A DNA stretch of 64,000 nt from Pseudomonadales bacterium. GTDB lineage: Bacteria; Pseudomonadota; Gammaproteobacteria; Pseudomonadales; IMCC2047. Position numbers and translations under genes: made by a program. Below, piece by piece: positions 57,555 through 64,000 of this stretch (its first letter is position 1; every line of letters starts with the position of its first letter). The stretch covers positions 462,501 to 526,500 of the forward strand of contig JACKNY010000001.1 in assembly GCA_024234615.1 (NCBI GenBank), in the 5' to 3' direction. Under the pieces are notes generated by a model, which saw only the letters and a list, made by a program, of their open reading frames with translations, was not told the DNA's origin and searched no databases.

Positions 57555-58088
57555 TTAGAGTGAATCTTGGTAGGCTTTAGCCGCTTTTTGAATGGCTTGT
57601 TTTGCGGCATTGCTATCCGCCCAGCCTTCCACTTTTACCCATTTACCTTCTTCTAAGGTTTTGTAGTTTTCAAAGAAATGCTTGATTTGATTGATCAGCA
57701 GTTCCGGTAAATCAGAAATTTCCTGTACGTCGCGATACTGTTTGCTGAGTTTATCATGGGGTACTGCAACCAGTTTGGCGTCTTCGCCCGCTTCGTCGGT
57801 CATGTTGAGAATGCCGACGGGGCGACAACGAATGACTGAACCGCTTAGCACGGGATAAGGCGTGACGACCAGTACGTCCAGCGCATCACCATCGTCTGCC
57901 AGGGTTTGGTTGATATAGCCATAGTTTGCCGGATAAAACATCGGAGCGGTCATGAATCGGTCAACGAAAAGCGCATCCGAATCTTTATCAATTTCATATT
58001 TAACCGGGTCACTATTAGCCGGAATTTCTATCACGACATAGATGTCGTTTGGGAGTTCTTTGCCTGCGGGTACGCTATTAAAACTCAT
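57555..58088 (-). CDS. ppa: Soluble inorganic pyrophosphatase Ppa
   Basis: This 177-aa family I enzyme hydrolyses PPi. Active-site motifs are YEIDKDSDALFVDRF, FYPANYGYI, DGDALDVLVVTP (metal-binding DxDxxD) and KYRD-type KQYRDV. ATG 58088 has AGGAAAGAG upstream; TTG/ATG codons further up are not supported. It lies 78 bp downstream of the PPi-phosphofructokinase gene on the same strand. Confidence 0.96.
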   Translation of the reverse strand: MSFNSVPAGKELPNDIYVVIEIPANSDPVKYEIDKDSDALFVDRFMTAPMFYPANYGYINQTLADDGDALDVLVVTPYPVLSGSVIRCRPVGILNMTDEAGEDAKLVAVPHDKLSKQYRDVQEISDLPELLINQIKHFFENYKTLEEGKWVKVEGWADSNAAKQAIQKAAKAYQDSL

Positions 58089-58166
58089 GCTACTCTTTCC
58101 TATATGTGGGGTGCGAATTCGATCGCGCATTATAAAATGTTGCGCCACGGAATACCAATTTTGGCG

Positions 58167-59426
58167 TTATTTTGCCGCGAAGGGCGGTAGTTTTTTCTCG
58201 ACCCGTTGATTTAGCAGTTGCACGTACTGGGGAATGCCGTTTTCATAGGGTGGATAGGCTTCGCCTTGAATCAAGGGGCTTAGGTAGGCACGCGCGGCGT
58301 CGGTAATATGGAAGCCGTCTGCCGAGATAAATTCCTTCGGCATTTTCTTTTCCACATTCGCGACTTTTGATAATGCAACATCCTCAATGTGCCAGGCATA
58401 ATGCGCGCCCGCTTCGCGTACGATAATTGGCATGACGGCATTTTTACCGGCCAGGGCCAGTTCCACTGCCGCTTTGCCAACGGCATAAGCCTGTTCTAAG
58501 TCCGTGCTCGAAGCGATATGCCGTGCTGAACGCTGCAAATAATCGGCGACAGCGTAATGATATTTCAAGCCGAGTTCTTTTTTAATCATTTGCGCCAGCG
58601 TTGCAGCGACTCCGCCTAATTGTGTGTGTCCAAAGGCGTCTTTGCTACCAGCATCGGCGAGGAAGGTGCCGTCTCTATATTGTGCGCCTTCAGAAATGAC
58701 AATGACGCAATAGCCTTTTTCAGCAGTTGTTTGTGTTACCTTTTCTAAAAAGGCGGATTTATTAAAAGGCACTTCCGGAAAAATAATAATATGCGGTGGG
58801 TCACCCGCTTGGGTAGCGGCCAAACCGCCAGCGGCCGCGATCCAGCCTGCGTGACGTCCCATTACTTCCATAATGAAAACTTTAGTGGAGGTTTCGCACA
58901 TGGAGGCGATATCCATACTGGCTTCTTTGGTGGATACCGCAACATATTTAGCGACCGAACCAAAACCGGGGGAGTTATCTGTGAAGGGCAGGTCATTATC
59001 GACGGTTTTAGGAATGCCGATGCAGCAAATTTCATAGCCCAGTTTTTCGCTGAGTTGTGACACTTTGTAGGCAGTGTCGGAAGAATCGCCACCACCGTTA
59101 TAGAAGAAATAACCGATATTGTGCGCCTTGAAGACTTCGATTAAACGCTCGTATTCCGCACGGTGCGTGTCGAAATCTTTCATTTTGTAGCGACAGGAAC
59201 CAAAGGCACCACCGGGGGTGTGGCGCAATGCGGCGATGGAATCTTTACTTTCAATGGAAGTATCAATTAGGTTTTCGTGTAGCGCGCCTAAAATACCGTT
59301 CGCCCCTGCGAATACTTTCCCAATCTTTTCTGGAAACTGTCGTGCTGTTTCGATTACGCCGCAGGCGGTCGCATTGATTACCGCAGTCACACCGCCGGAC
59401 TGGGCATAAAAAGCATTCTTGGCCAT
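58167..59426 (-). CDS. Pyrophosphate-dependent 6-phosphofructokinase
   Basis: The product is 419 aa. It phosphorylates fructose 6-phosphate, very likely using PPi. The Gly-rich donor loop reads NGGGDSSDT with Asp at the position that is Gly in ATP-PFK, and the next motif is PKTVDNDL with the Lys found in PPi enzymes. Substrate motifs MGRHAGWIA and SEGAQYRDG are present. This allows reversible glycolysis. A soluble pyrophosphatase is encoded next, which would compete for PPi. Confidence 0.88.
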   Translation of the reverse strand: MAKNAFYAQSGGVTAVINATACGVIETARQFPEKIGKVFAGANGILGALHENLIDTSIESKDSIAALRHTPGGAFGSCRYKMKDFDTHRAEYERLIEVFKAHNIGYFFYNGGGDSSDTAYKVSQLSEKLGYEICCIGIPKTVDNDLPFTDNSPGFGSVAKYVAVSTKEASMDIASMCETSTKVFIMEVMGRHAGWIAAAGGLAATQAGDPPHIIIFPEVPFNKSAFLEKVTQTTAEKGYCVIVISEGAQYRDGTFLADAGSKDAFGHTQLGGVAATLAQMIKKELGLKYHYAVADYLQRSARHIASSTDLEQAYAVGKAAVELALAGKNAVMPIIVREAGAHYAWHIEDVALSKVANVEKKMPKEFISADGFHITDAARAYLSPLIQGEAYPPYENGIPQYVQLLNQRVEKKLPPFAAK

Positions 59427-59662
59427 GGTGCTATCTTTCGTGCTCCTGAAATCTTTAAATCGTCATCTGTAAATCTGGGCGGGATAATACTTTATTCGTT
59501 AAGGATATGCATGGTGAAATTGTGCGCTTTCAGCGGAAATCAGTTTATGGTGTCGTCTTCAGCCGCATAGAGGTAACAGGATTCCTAAAACTATTATCAA
59601 TTGTGGTCTATGATCGGCATAATATTGTTCAATAAAATTAGCGTAAGAGTAAGCATTTATCC

Positions 59663-61030
59663 ATGCACATACATATTCTTGGTATCTGTGGTACCTTCAT
59701 GGGCAGCTTGGCCATTCTCGCCAAAGCGCTGGGTCATCAGGTTAGTGGTTCCGATCAAAATGTCTATCCGCCAATGAGCACTCAGTTGGAGGCGGCGGGC
59801 ATCAGCTTGATGCAAGGCTATGCCCCGGAGCATGGAAAGCATGCGGATGTCTTGGTCGTCGGTAACGCAATATCGCGTGGCAATCCGGCGGTGGAGGCCA
59901 TGCTTAACCAGGATCGTCGCTATATATCCGGGCCACAATGGTTGGCCGAACAAGTGTTGCAGGATAAGTGGGTACTTGCTGTCGCCGGTACTCATGGCAA
60001 AACCACTACCTCCAGTATGCTCGCCTGGATTTTAGATTATGCGGGCATGTCGCCTGGATTTCTTATCGGTGGTGTGCCGAAGAATTTTGATATTTCTGCT
60101 CGCCTTGGCACGACACCGTTTTTCGTCATTGAGGCAGATGAATACGATACTGCCTTTTTTGATAAGCGCTCTAAATTTGTCCATTATCGGCCGCGTACAG
60201 TCATTCTAAACAATCTCGAATTCGATCATGCTGATATCTTTGAAGACTTGGCCGCGATACAAAAGCAGTTCCATCATCTGGTACGAATTATTCCGAGTGA
60301 GGGCTTGATTGTAGCGCCAGCTGAGGACCAGAATATCGCCGAGGTATTAAATCAGGGCTGCTGGACAAAGGTGGAGCATTGTTCACTGACAGCAAATCAA
60401 GTTGTTAAATGGACGGTGCAACCTGAGAGTGACGATGGTAGCCGCTTCCAGGTTTTGCACGACGGTACACCTGTCGGAGTGGTGAGTTGGACGCATAGCG
60501 GGCGACATAATATGAGCAACGCCTTAACGGCGATTGCGGCAGCGCGACATGTGGGTGTGTTGCCGGAACAATCGATAGCAGCACTCGGTTGTTTTGAAGG
60601 CGTTAAGCGGCGTATGGAGCAAATTGGCCAGGTTCGCGGCGTCACTATCTACGATGATTTTGCTCATCATCCAACAGCTATCGCTACCACCCTGGATGGT
60701 TTGCGTAAACAGGTAGGCTTTCAGCGCATATTCGCGGTGATCGAACCCCGCTCTAACAGCATGCGCATGGGTATTCACAAAAGTCAGCTTGCCACAGCCA
60801 GCAGTGCGGCGGATCAGGTGCTGTGGTACCAACCCCAAGGAGTGAGTTGGGATTTGCAGGATGTTGTCCAAGCTAGTCAAAATCAGGCCAAGTTATATCA
60901 GAGTACCGACGCCATTATATCGTCGCTTTGTGAACAGCTTGAGGAGGGCGATCATGTCGTGATTATGAGCAATGGCGGTTTTGAAGGTATTCATAACCGG
61001 TTGCTGAAACAATTAAAGTCATCTGAATAA
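59663..61030 (+). CDS. mpl: Murein tripeptide ligase Mpl
   Basis: This 455-aa Mur ligase-family enzyme joins L-Ala-gamma-D-Glu-meso-DAP to UDP-N-acetylmuramate in peptidoglycan recycling. It starts HIHILGICGTFMGSLA. AGTHGKTTTSSML is the ATP P-loop, IEADEYDTAFFD and NNLEFDHADIF are central motifs, and IYDDFAHHPTAI and EPRSNSMRMG lie in the C-terminal domain. It is divergent from the phosphofructokinase, with 236 bp between. Confidence 0.96.
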   Translation: MHIHILGICGTFMGSLAILAKALGHQVSGSDQNVYPPMSTQLEAAGISLMQGYAPEHGKHADVLVVGNAISRGNPAVEAMLNQDRRYISGPQWLAEQVLQDKWVLAVAGTHGKTTTSSMLAWILDYAGMSPGFLIGGVPKNFDISARLGTTPFFVIEADEYDTAFFDKRSKFVHYRPRTVILNNLEFDHADIFEDLAAIQKQFHHLVRIIPSEGLIVAPAEDQNIAEVLNQGCWTKVEHCSLTANQVVKWTVQPESDDGSRFQVLHDGTPVGVVSWTHSGRHNMSNALTAIAAARHVGVLPEQSIAALGCFEGVKRRMEQIGQVRGVTIYDDFAHHPTAIATTLDGLRKQVGFQRIFAVIEPRSNSMRMGIHKSQLATASSAADQVLWYQPQGVSWDLQDVVQASQNQAKLYQSTDAIISSLCEQLEEGDHVVIMSNGGFEGIHNRLLKQLKSSE

Positions 61031-61048
61031 AACTAAATACGTTACCTG

Positions 61049-61633
61049 ATGTTGTCACTTCCGTTGTTCCCGTTACATACCGTCCTTTTTCCGGGTTGCC
61101 GGATCCCACTGCAAATTTTTGAACAGCGTTATTTGGAAATGGTGAAATCCTGTCTGAAACAAGAACAAGGCTTCGTCATTGTCTTGATTAATGAAGGGAA
61201 AGAAGTAGGTTCGGTTGCTAATCTATTTTCAGTCGGTGCCGAAGCAAAAATCGTTGACTGGCACCAGCTGGATAATGGGTTACTGGGGATCACCGTAGAG
61301 GGGGTGTCAAGGGTCATGATTCGTTCAGCACGAACCCAGTCTAATGGGCTCTTGTTGGGGGAGGTGGAGCGTTTGAAGGAAACACCGGTTTTCGAACACC
61401 AACAGCTCGATTCTTTGTTGGAATTACTAACCACCCTGCGTCAACACCCGGCGGTGCAACAACTGGGGCTCAGTGTTGATGAGAGTGAGCTGAATTCGCT
61501 GTTTTGGTGTTTGTCGGGTTTGATGCCCTTTAGTGATAGAGAGAAACAGTACTTGCTGGAACTGAATGAGCCGCCAATGCGCATTGGCGCATTCAATAAA
61601 CTGCTGAAATCACTCCAAGGTGTTCAAACCTGA
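61049..61633 (+). CDS. Lon-substrate-binding (LON-N) domain protein
   Basis: The product is 194 aa. LPLFPLHTVLFPGCRIPLQIFEQRY is the typical LON-N start, and the later part (SRVMIRSARTQSNGLLLGEVERL) also fits. It lacks the AAA+ and protease domains of Lon, so it is a stand-alone member of the family of unknown function. It lies 18 bp after mpl and is probably cotranscribed. It is convergent with the DedA-PAP2 gene 13 bp away. Confidence 0.88.
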   Translation: MLSLPLFPLHTVLFPGCRIPLQIFEQRYLEMVKSCLKQEQGFVIVLINEGKEVGSVANLFSVGAEAKIVDWHQLDNGLLGITVEGVSRVMIRSARTQSNGLLLGEVERLKETPVFEHQQLDSLLELLTTLRQHPAVQQLGLSVDESELNSLFWCLSGLMPFSDREKQYLLELNEPPMRIGAFNKLLKSLQGVQT

Positions 61634-61646
61634 TACAGGCTGATCT

Positions 61647-63068
61647 CTATCCATAGTGCAATGCCAGATAGACAGCTGAGGCGGTTAGCGCCGTTAAAAG
61701 CGCTATTAGAAAGCTAGCGTCAGCAACAATCGCCCGCCGATTAAAGCGACTAAACGCAATGCGACTGATGGCGCAAATGCTGAGGCCTACTAAAAACCCC
61801 CCGATGACGTCCGTCAGCCAATGCTGGTTAAAGTATAAGCGAGCAACCGCTACCAGTAGCATCGGCAAGAATGCGATGCCATAAATCCACCAGCGGCGTT
61901 GGTGAGAAAATTCCTGTGCAGTATAGGAGGCGAGCAAGCCAAATAACACCGTAGCGCGCGTCACATGGTTACTTGGAAAGGAGGTTAGTGAAAGCAAACC
62001 ATCCTCACTCAAAATAGGGCGGGCAATTTCAAAGCCATGTTTGAGTGATTGCACGATCTTTTCCGTGACCAAAATTGCTGCCACACAAATAATCGCCGCT
62101 GAATAATGCCGCTTATACAATAACCACAGGGCAAAGATGCCAGCCACTATTCGGATATGGCGTTTATCTCCCAGCATAGAAATGACTACAAAAGCATTAT
62201 CCAGCCAAGGGTGTTTGATCGATTGAAAGAAATAGAATATATGCCGGTTCAGGTTTGTTAGTATGTCAGTGTCGTTGACCAGATAGGCGAGCAGGACAAA
62301 GCTGCTGATTGAGCCTAGCAGCAACAGCAGGCTGGTGAGTGGAAAAGTGTGTGATTGATCGCGTGGTTCTGCCAGCCAATACCAGCATAAGCGCATATGG
62401 TGCTGTCGCTCAGCCCAGCGTTGTAGACTTTGATAGAGTCGAGATTTAGGGCTTAGGTGCCAATGGCTGAGCTTCATAATCAGAAAGCCAACGATGGCAA
62501 TGCCACCGGTATAAAATAGTAAACGATTGAAGCCTTCCGGAAAGTGCAGCCCCCAATGCACAGAAGCTCCGAACAAATAGCCGGGAATGACGTAGGTTGG
62601 TGCCCAGCCGAGCGCGGACACTAGATTAATTGAGACAAAACGGCCAGAGTGCATATTCAGCATGCCAGCCACTAAGGGCACTACTGGGCGAATCGGGCCG
62701 ACAAAACGACCAATGACAATACTCATCCCACCATGACGACTAAAAAATACCTCGCCGTTGTGAATCCAATCTGGGTATTTACGAAAGGGCCAGATGCTTT
62801 TGATACGTTGTTTTAAAGACTTGCCTAAAAAGAAGCTGGTGCAATCGCCAATCACCGCACCGGTGAAAGCGCAAGCGAGCGCTTGCCAGAGGCTCAATGC
62901 CCCACTGCCGGCCACTGCACTTGCGCCGAACAAAAGCAGCACGCCGGGAATAACCACTCCTGCGAGAGCGAGTGACTCTAAGAATGCTATAAGAACAATA
63001 GCCGCCGCCACCCATTGCTGGTGCAAATTAAGCCAATCGAGAAGTGGTTGAATACTGGATAAATCCAT
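61647..63068 (-). CDS. DedA-PAP2 fusion membrane protein
   Basis: The product is 473 aa. The first about 200 residues are a DedA/SNARE-associated domain (FLESLALAGVVIPGVLLLFGASAVAG, then GRFVGPIRPVVPLVAG). The C-terminal half is a PAP2 phosphatase domain with KHGFEIARPI, SFPSNHVTRATVLFG and ARLYFNQHWLTDVIGG, which together carry the three catalytic motifs. It probably handles undecaprenyl or lipid phosphates: flipping by DedA and dephosphorylation by PAP2. ATG 63068 is taken. Confidence 0.9.
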   Translation of the reverse strand: MDLSSIQPLLDWLNLHQQWVAAAIVLIAFLESLALAGVVIPGVLLLFGASAVAGSGALSLWQALACAFTGAVIGDCTSFFLGKSLKQRIKSIWPFRKYPDWIHNGEVFFSRHGGMSIVIGRFVGPIRPVVPLVAGMLNMHSGRFVSINLVSALGWAPTYVIPGYLFGASVHWGLHFPEGFNRLLFYTGGIAIVGFLIMKLSHWHLSPKSRLYQSLQRWAERQHHMRLCWYWLAEPRDQSHTFPLTSLLLLLGSISSFVLLAYLVNDTDILTNLNRHIFYFFQSIKHPWLDNAFVVISMLGDKRHIRIVAGIFALWLLYKRHYSAAIICVAAILVTEKIVQSLKHGFEIARPILSEDGLLSLTSFPSNHVTRATVLFGLLASYTAQEFSHQRRWWIYGIAFLPMLLVAVARLYFNQHWLTDVIGGFLVGLSICAISRIAFSRFNRRAIVADASFLIALLTALTASAVYLALHYG

Positions 63069-63290
63069 TGGACTGGGTAAGCGCCTAAGGGAGGTCAATA
63101 ACGTGGGATTATAGCGGTAATTTTTGCACGGAAAAGCTATTCGTTAGCTATACTGGTTTGAAATGCCTATATTCCTAAACTTAATCGCATCATCTATTTA
63201 TAGTTGAGTTTAACCATTTATCTACGTAAATGAACCGATTATCCGATTATAGAGGTCAAATAAACCCATCTCTGCTAAAAGATATAAATT

Positions 63291-63860
63291 ATGAAAAAAG
63301 AATTAATCAAGCAATCTGGATTTACCTTGGTGGAGCTGATGGTGACGTTAGCTGTTGCGGCAATTTTAATGACGTTAGCTGCGCCGAGTTTTACGGATTT
63401 AATCCGCAATAATCGCCTAACAACGCAGGTTAATTATTTTACAACGGCACTGAACACGGCGAAAAGTGAAGCGGTTAAACGTAATAAGCGGGTAGTGCTT
63501 TGTAAGCGTAACGTGGCCGCAACTCAATGCGATGACACTACATCCTGGCAAAGTGGATGGCTGGTGTTTGAAGACAATAATCTTGATGGTGATATTGATG
63601 CAGGTTCAGGAGATACAATTATCCGGGTATTTGAAGCATTAAAAACAGGCTATACGCTAGCTCCGACCACTGCGGTAGATTGGGTTGGGTATAATTCAAC
63701 AGGCAACGGTGTCGACTCCAATGGCGGTCTGCCCAGTAATGCATTTGAACTGTGCGCCAGCGATGCAACTTCAGGGGCTGATACTCAAAAATCACGGACG
63801 ATTAATATTAATGCAAGTGGCGGAGCAAGTGTGGAGAAGGGAGCATCCTCATGTCCATAA
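63291..63860 (+). CDS. fimT: Type IV pilus minor pilin FimT/GspH-type
   Basis: This 189-aa prepilin has the leader MKKELIKQSG, cleavage before FTLVELMVTLAV, and a hydrophobic helix to about residue 33. A globular domain follows with Cys pairs (CKRNVAATQC; LCASD...SSCP) that fit GspH/FimT. Minor pilins prime the pilus. It overlaps the next gene by 10 bp (63851-63860). Confidence 0.9.
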   Translation: MKKELIKQSGFTLVELMVTLAVAAILMTLAAPSFTDLIRNNRLTTQVNYFTTALNTAKSEAVKRNKRVVLCKRNVAATQCDDTTSWQSGWLVFEDNNLDGDIDAGSGDTIIRVFEALKTGYTLAPTTAVDWVGYNSTGNGVDSNGGLPSNAFELCASDATSGADTQKSRTININASGGASVEKGASSCP

Positions 63861-64000
63861 CACAGGTGTCAAAAGAATTACTTAAACAACAGGGTGTTTC
63901 ATTGATTGAGGTATTAGTTGCGCTGTTGGTGTTGTCTATCGGTTTGGTTGGCTTGGCTGGTTTGCAAAGCGTCGGTTTAAAATCAAACAGCAGTGCGGAG
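63851..64000 (+). CDS. pilV: Minor pilin PilV, 3' end outside the window
   Basis: The first 50 residues are visible: a leader, then QQG|VSLIEVLVALLVLSIG and LVGLAGLQSVGLKSN. This is the characteristic PilV start with prepilin cleavage after Gly. ATG 63851 lies inside the fimT 3' end. The gene is cut by the end of the window. pilW, pilX and pilY1 would be expected downstream. Confidence 0.88.
   Translation, partial: MSITQVSKELLKQQGVSLIEVLVALLVLSIGLVGLAGLQSVGLKSNSSAE

Overview
The window is chromosomal DNA from a free-living, probably marine gammaproteobacterium. The gene orders aroQ-accB-accC-prmA-(zinc ribbon)-dusB-fis-purH-purD and leuA-(holD-like)-rimI, together with panP, class I phaC, a PPi-type phosphofructokinase and type IV pilus minor pilins, point to the Pseudomonadales/Cellvibrionales neighbourhood. 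The species cannot be named from the sequence. Base composition is balanced and even. I see no insertion sequence, integrase, phage gene or CRISPR array.

Layout. 1-4102: the 3' part of an rrn operon (tRNA-Ile cut by the window edge, tRNA-Ala, 23S, 5S, terminator). Its spacer carries two related tRNA-flanking hairpins and a boxA. 4123-10598: PHA synthase on the minus strand, then leuA with its own promoter and a leucine-rich leader peptide, followed by a HolD-like gene, rimI and two small envelope genes. 10666-31059: a mosaic of housekeeping and accessory genes. These include a DUF815 ATPase, panP, a K+ channel, a GGDEF/EAL protein, thpR, a flavodoxin, a CPA antiporter, an SLC13 transporter, a MaoC hydratase, Fpr, a DUF123/ATL/DUF1653 group, uup, an MBL-fold protein, DUF411 and BLUF proteins, a PEP-CTERM-like secreted protein behind a sigma-54 promoter, and a MATE pump. 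31095-41925: the conserved minus-strand block from dsbD and aroQ down to purD. 42088-43576: a PCu(A)C copper chaperone and a DUF2333 protein.

43873-57495 is the most unusual part. It is a co-directional run of genes whose products are almost all predicted to be membrane-anchored or periplasmic. They are a TPR/TonB-C-like protein, two lipoproteins, a bitopic TPR protein, a bitopic PEGA-repeat protein ending in an FGE/SUMF1-like domain that lacks catalytic cysteines, a small exported protein, an ExbB/TolQ/MotA-type channel protein, a degenerate actin/Hsp70-fold protein, and two coiled-coil VWA proteins. After a 364-bp gap come two more lipoproteins. Both VWA proteins begin with an ExbD/TolR-like transmembrane helix carrying one conserved Asp. 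I infer a proton-driven, stator-like envelope machine in which VWA domains replace the usual ExbD/TolR periplasmic domain.

57555-64000: soluble pyrophosphatase and PPi-phosphofructokinase, mpl, a Lon-N domain protein, a DedA-PAP2 fusion, and the start of a minor pilin operon (fimT, then pilV cut by the window end).

Working together: leuA is probably controlled by leucine supply through its leader. dusB-fis-purHD and aroQ-accBC-prmA form the usual growth-linked clusters. dsbD and PCu(A)C are divergent and both serve periplasmic redox or copper-site maturation.
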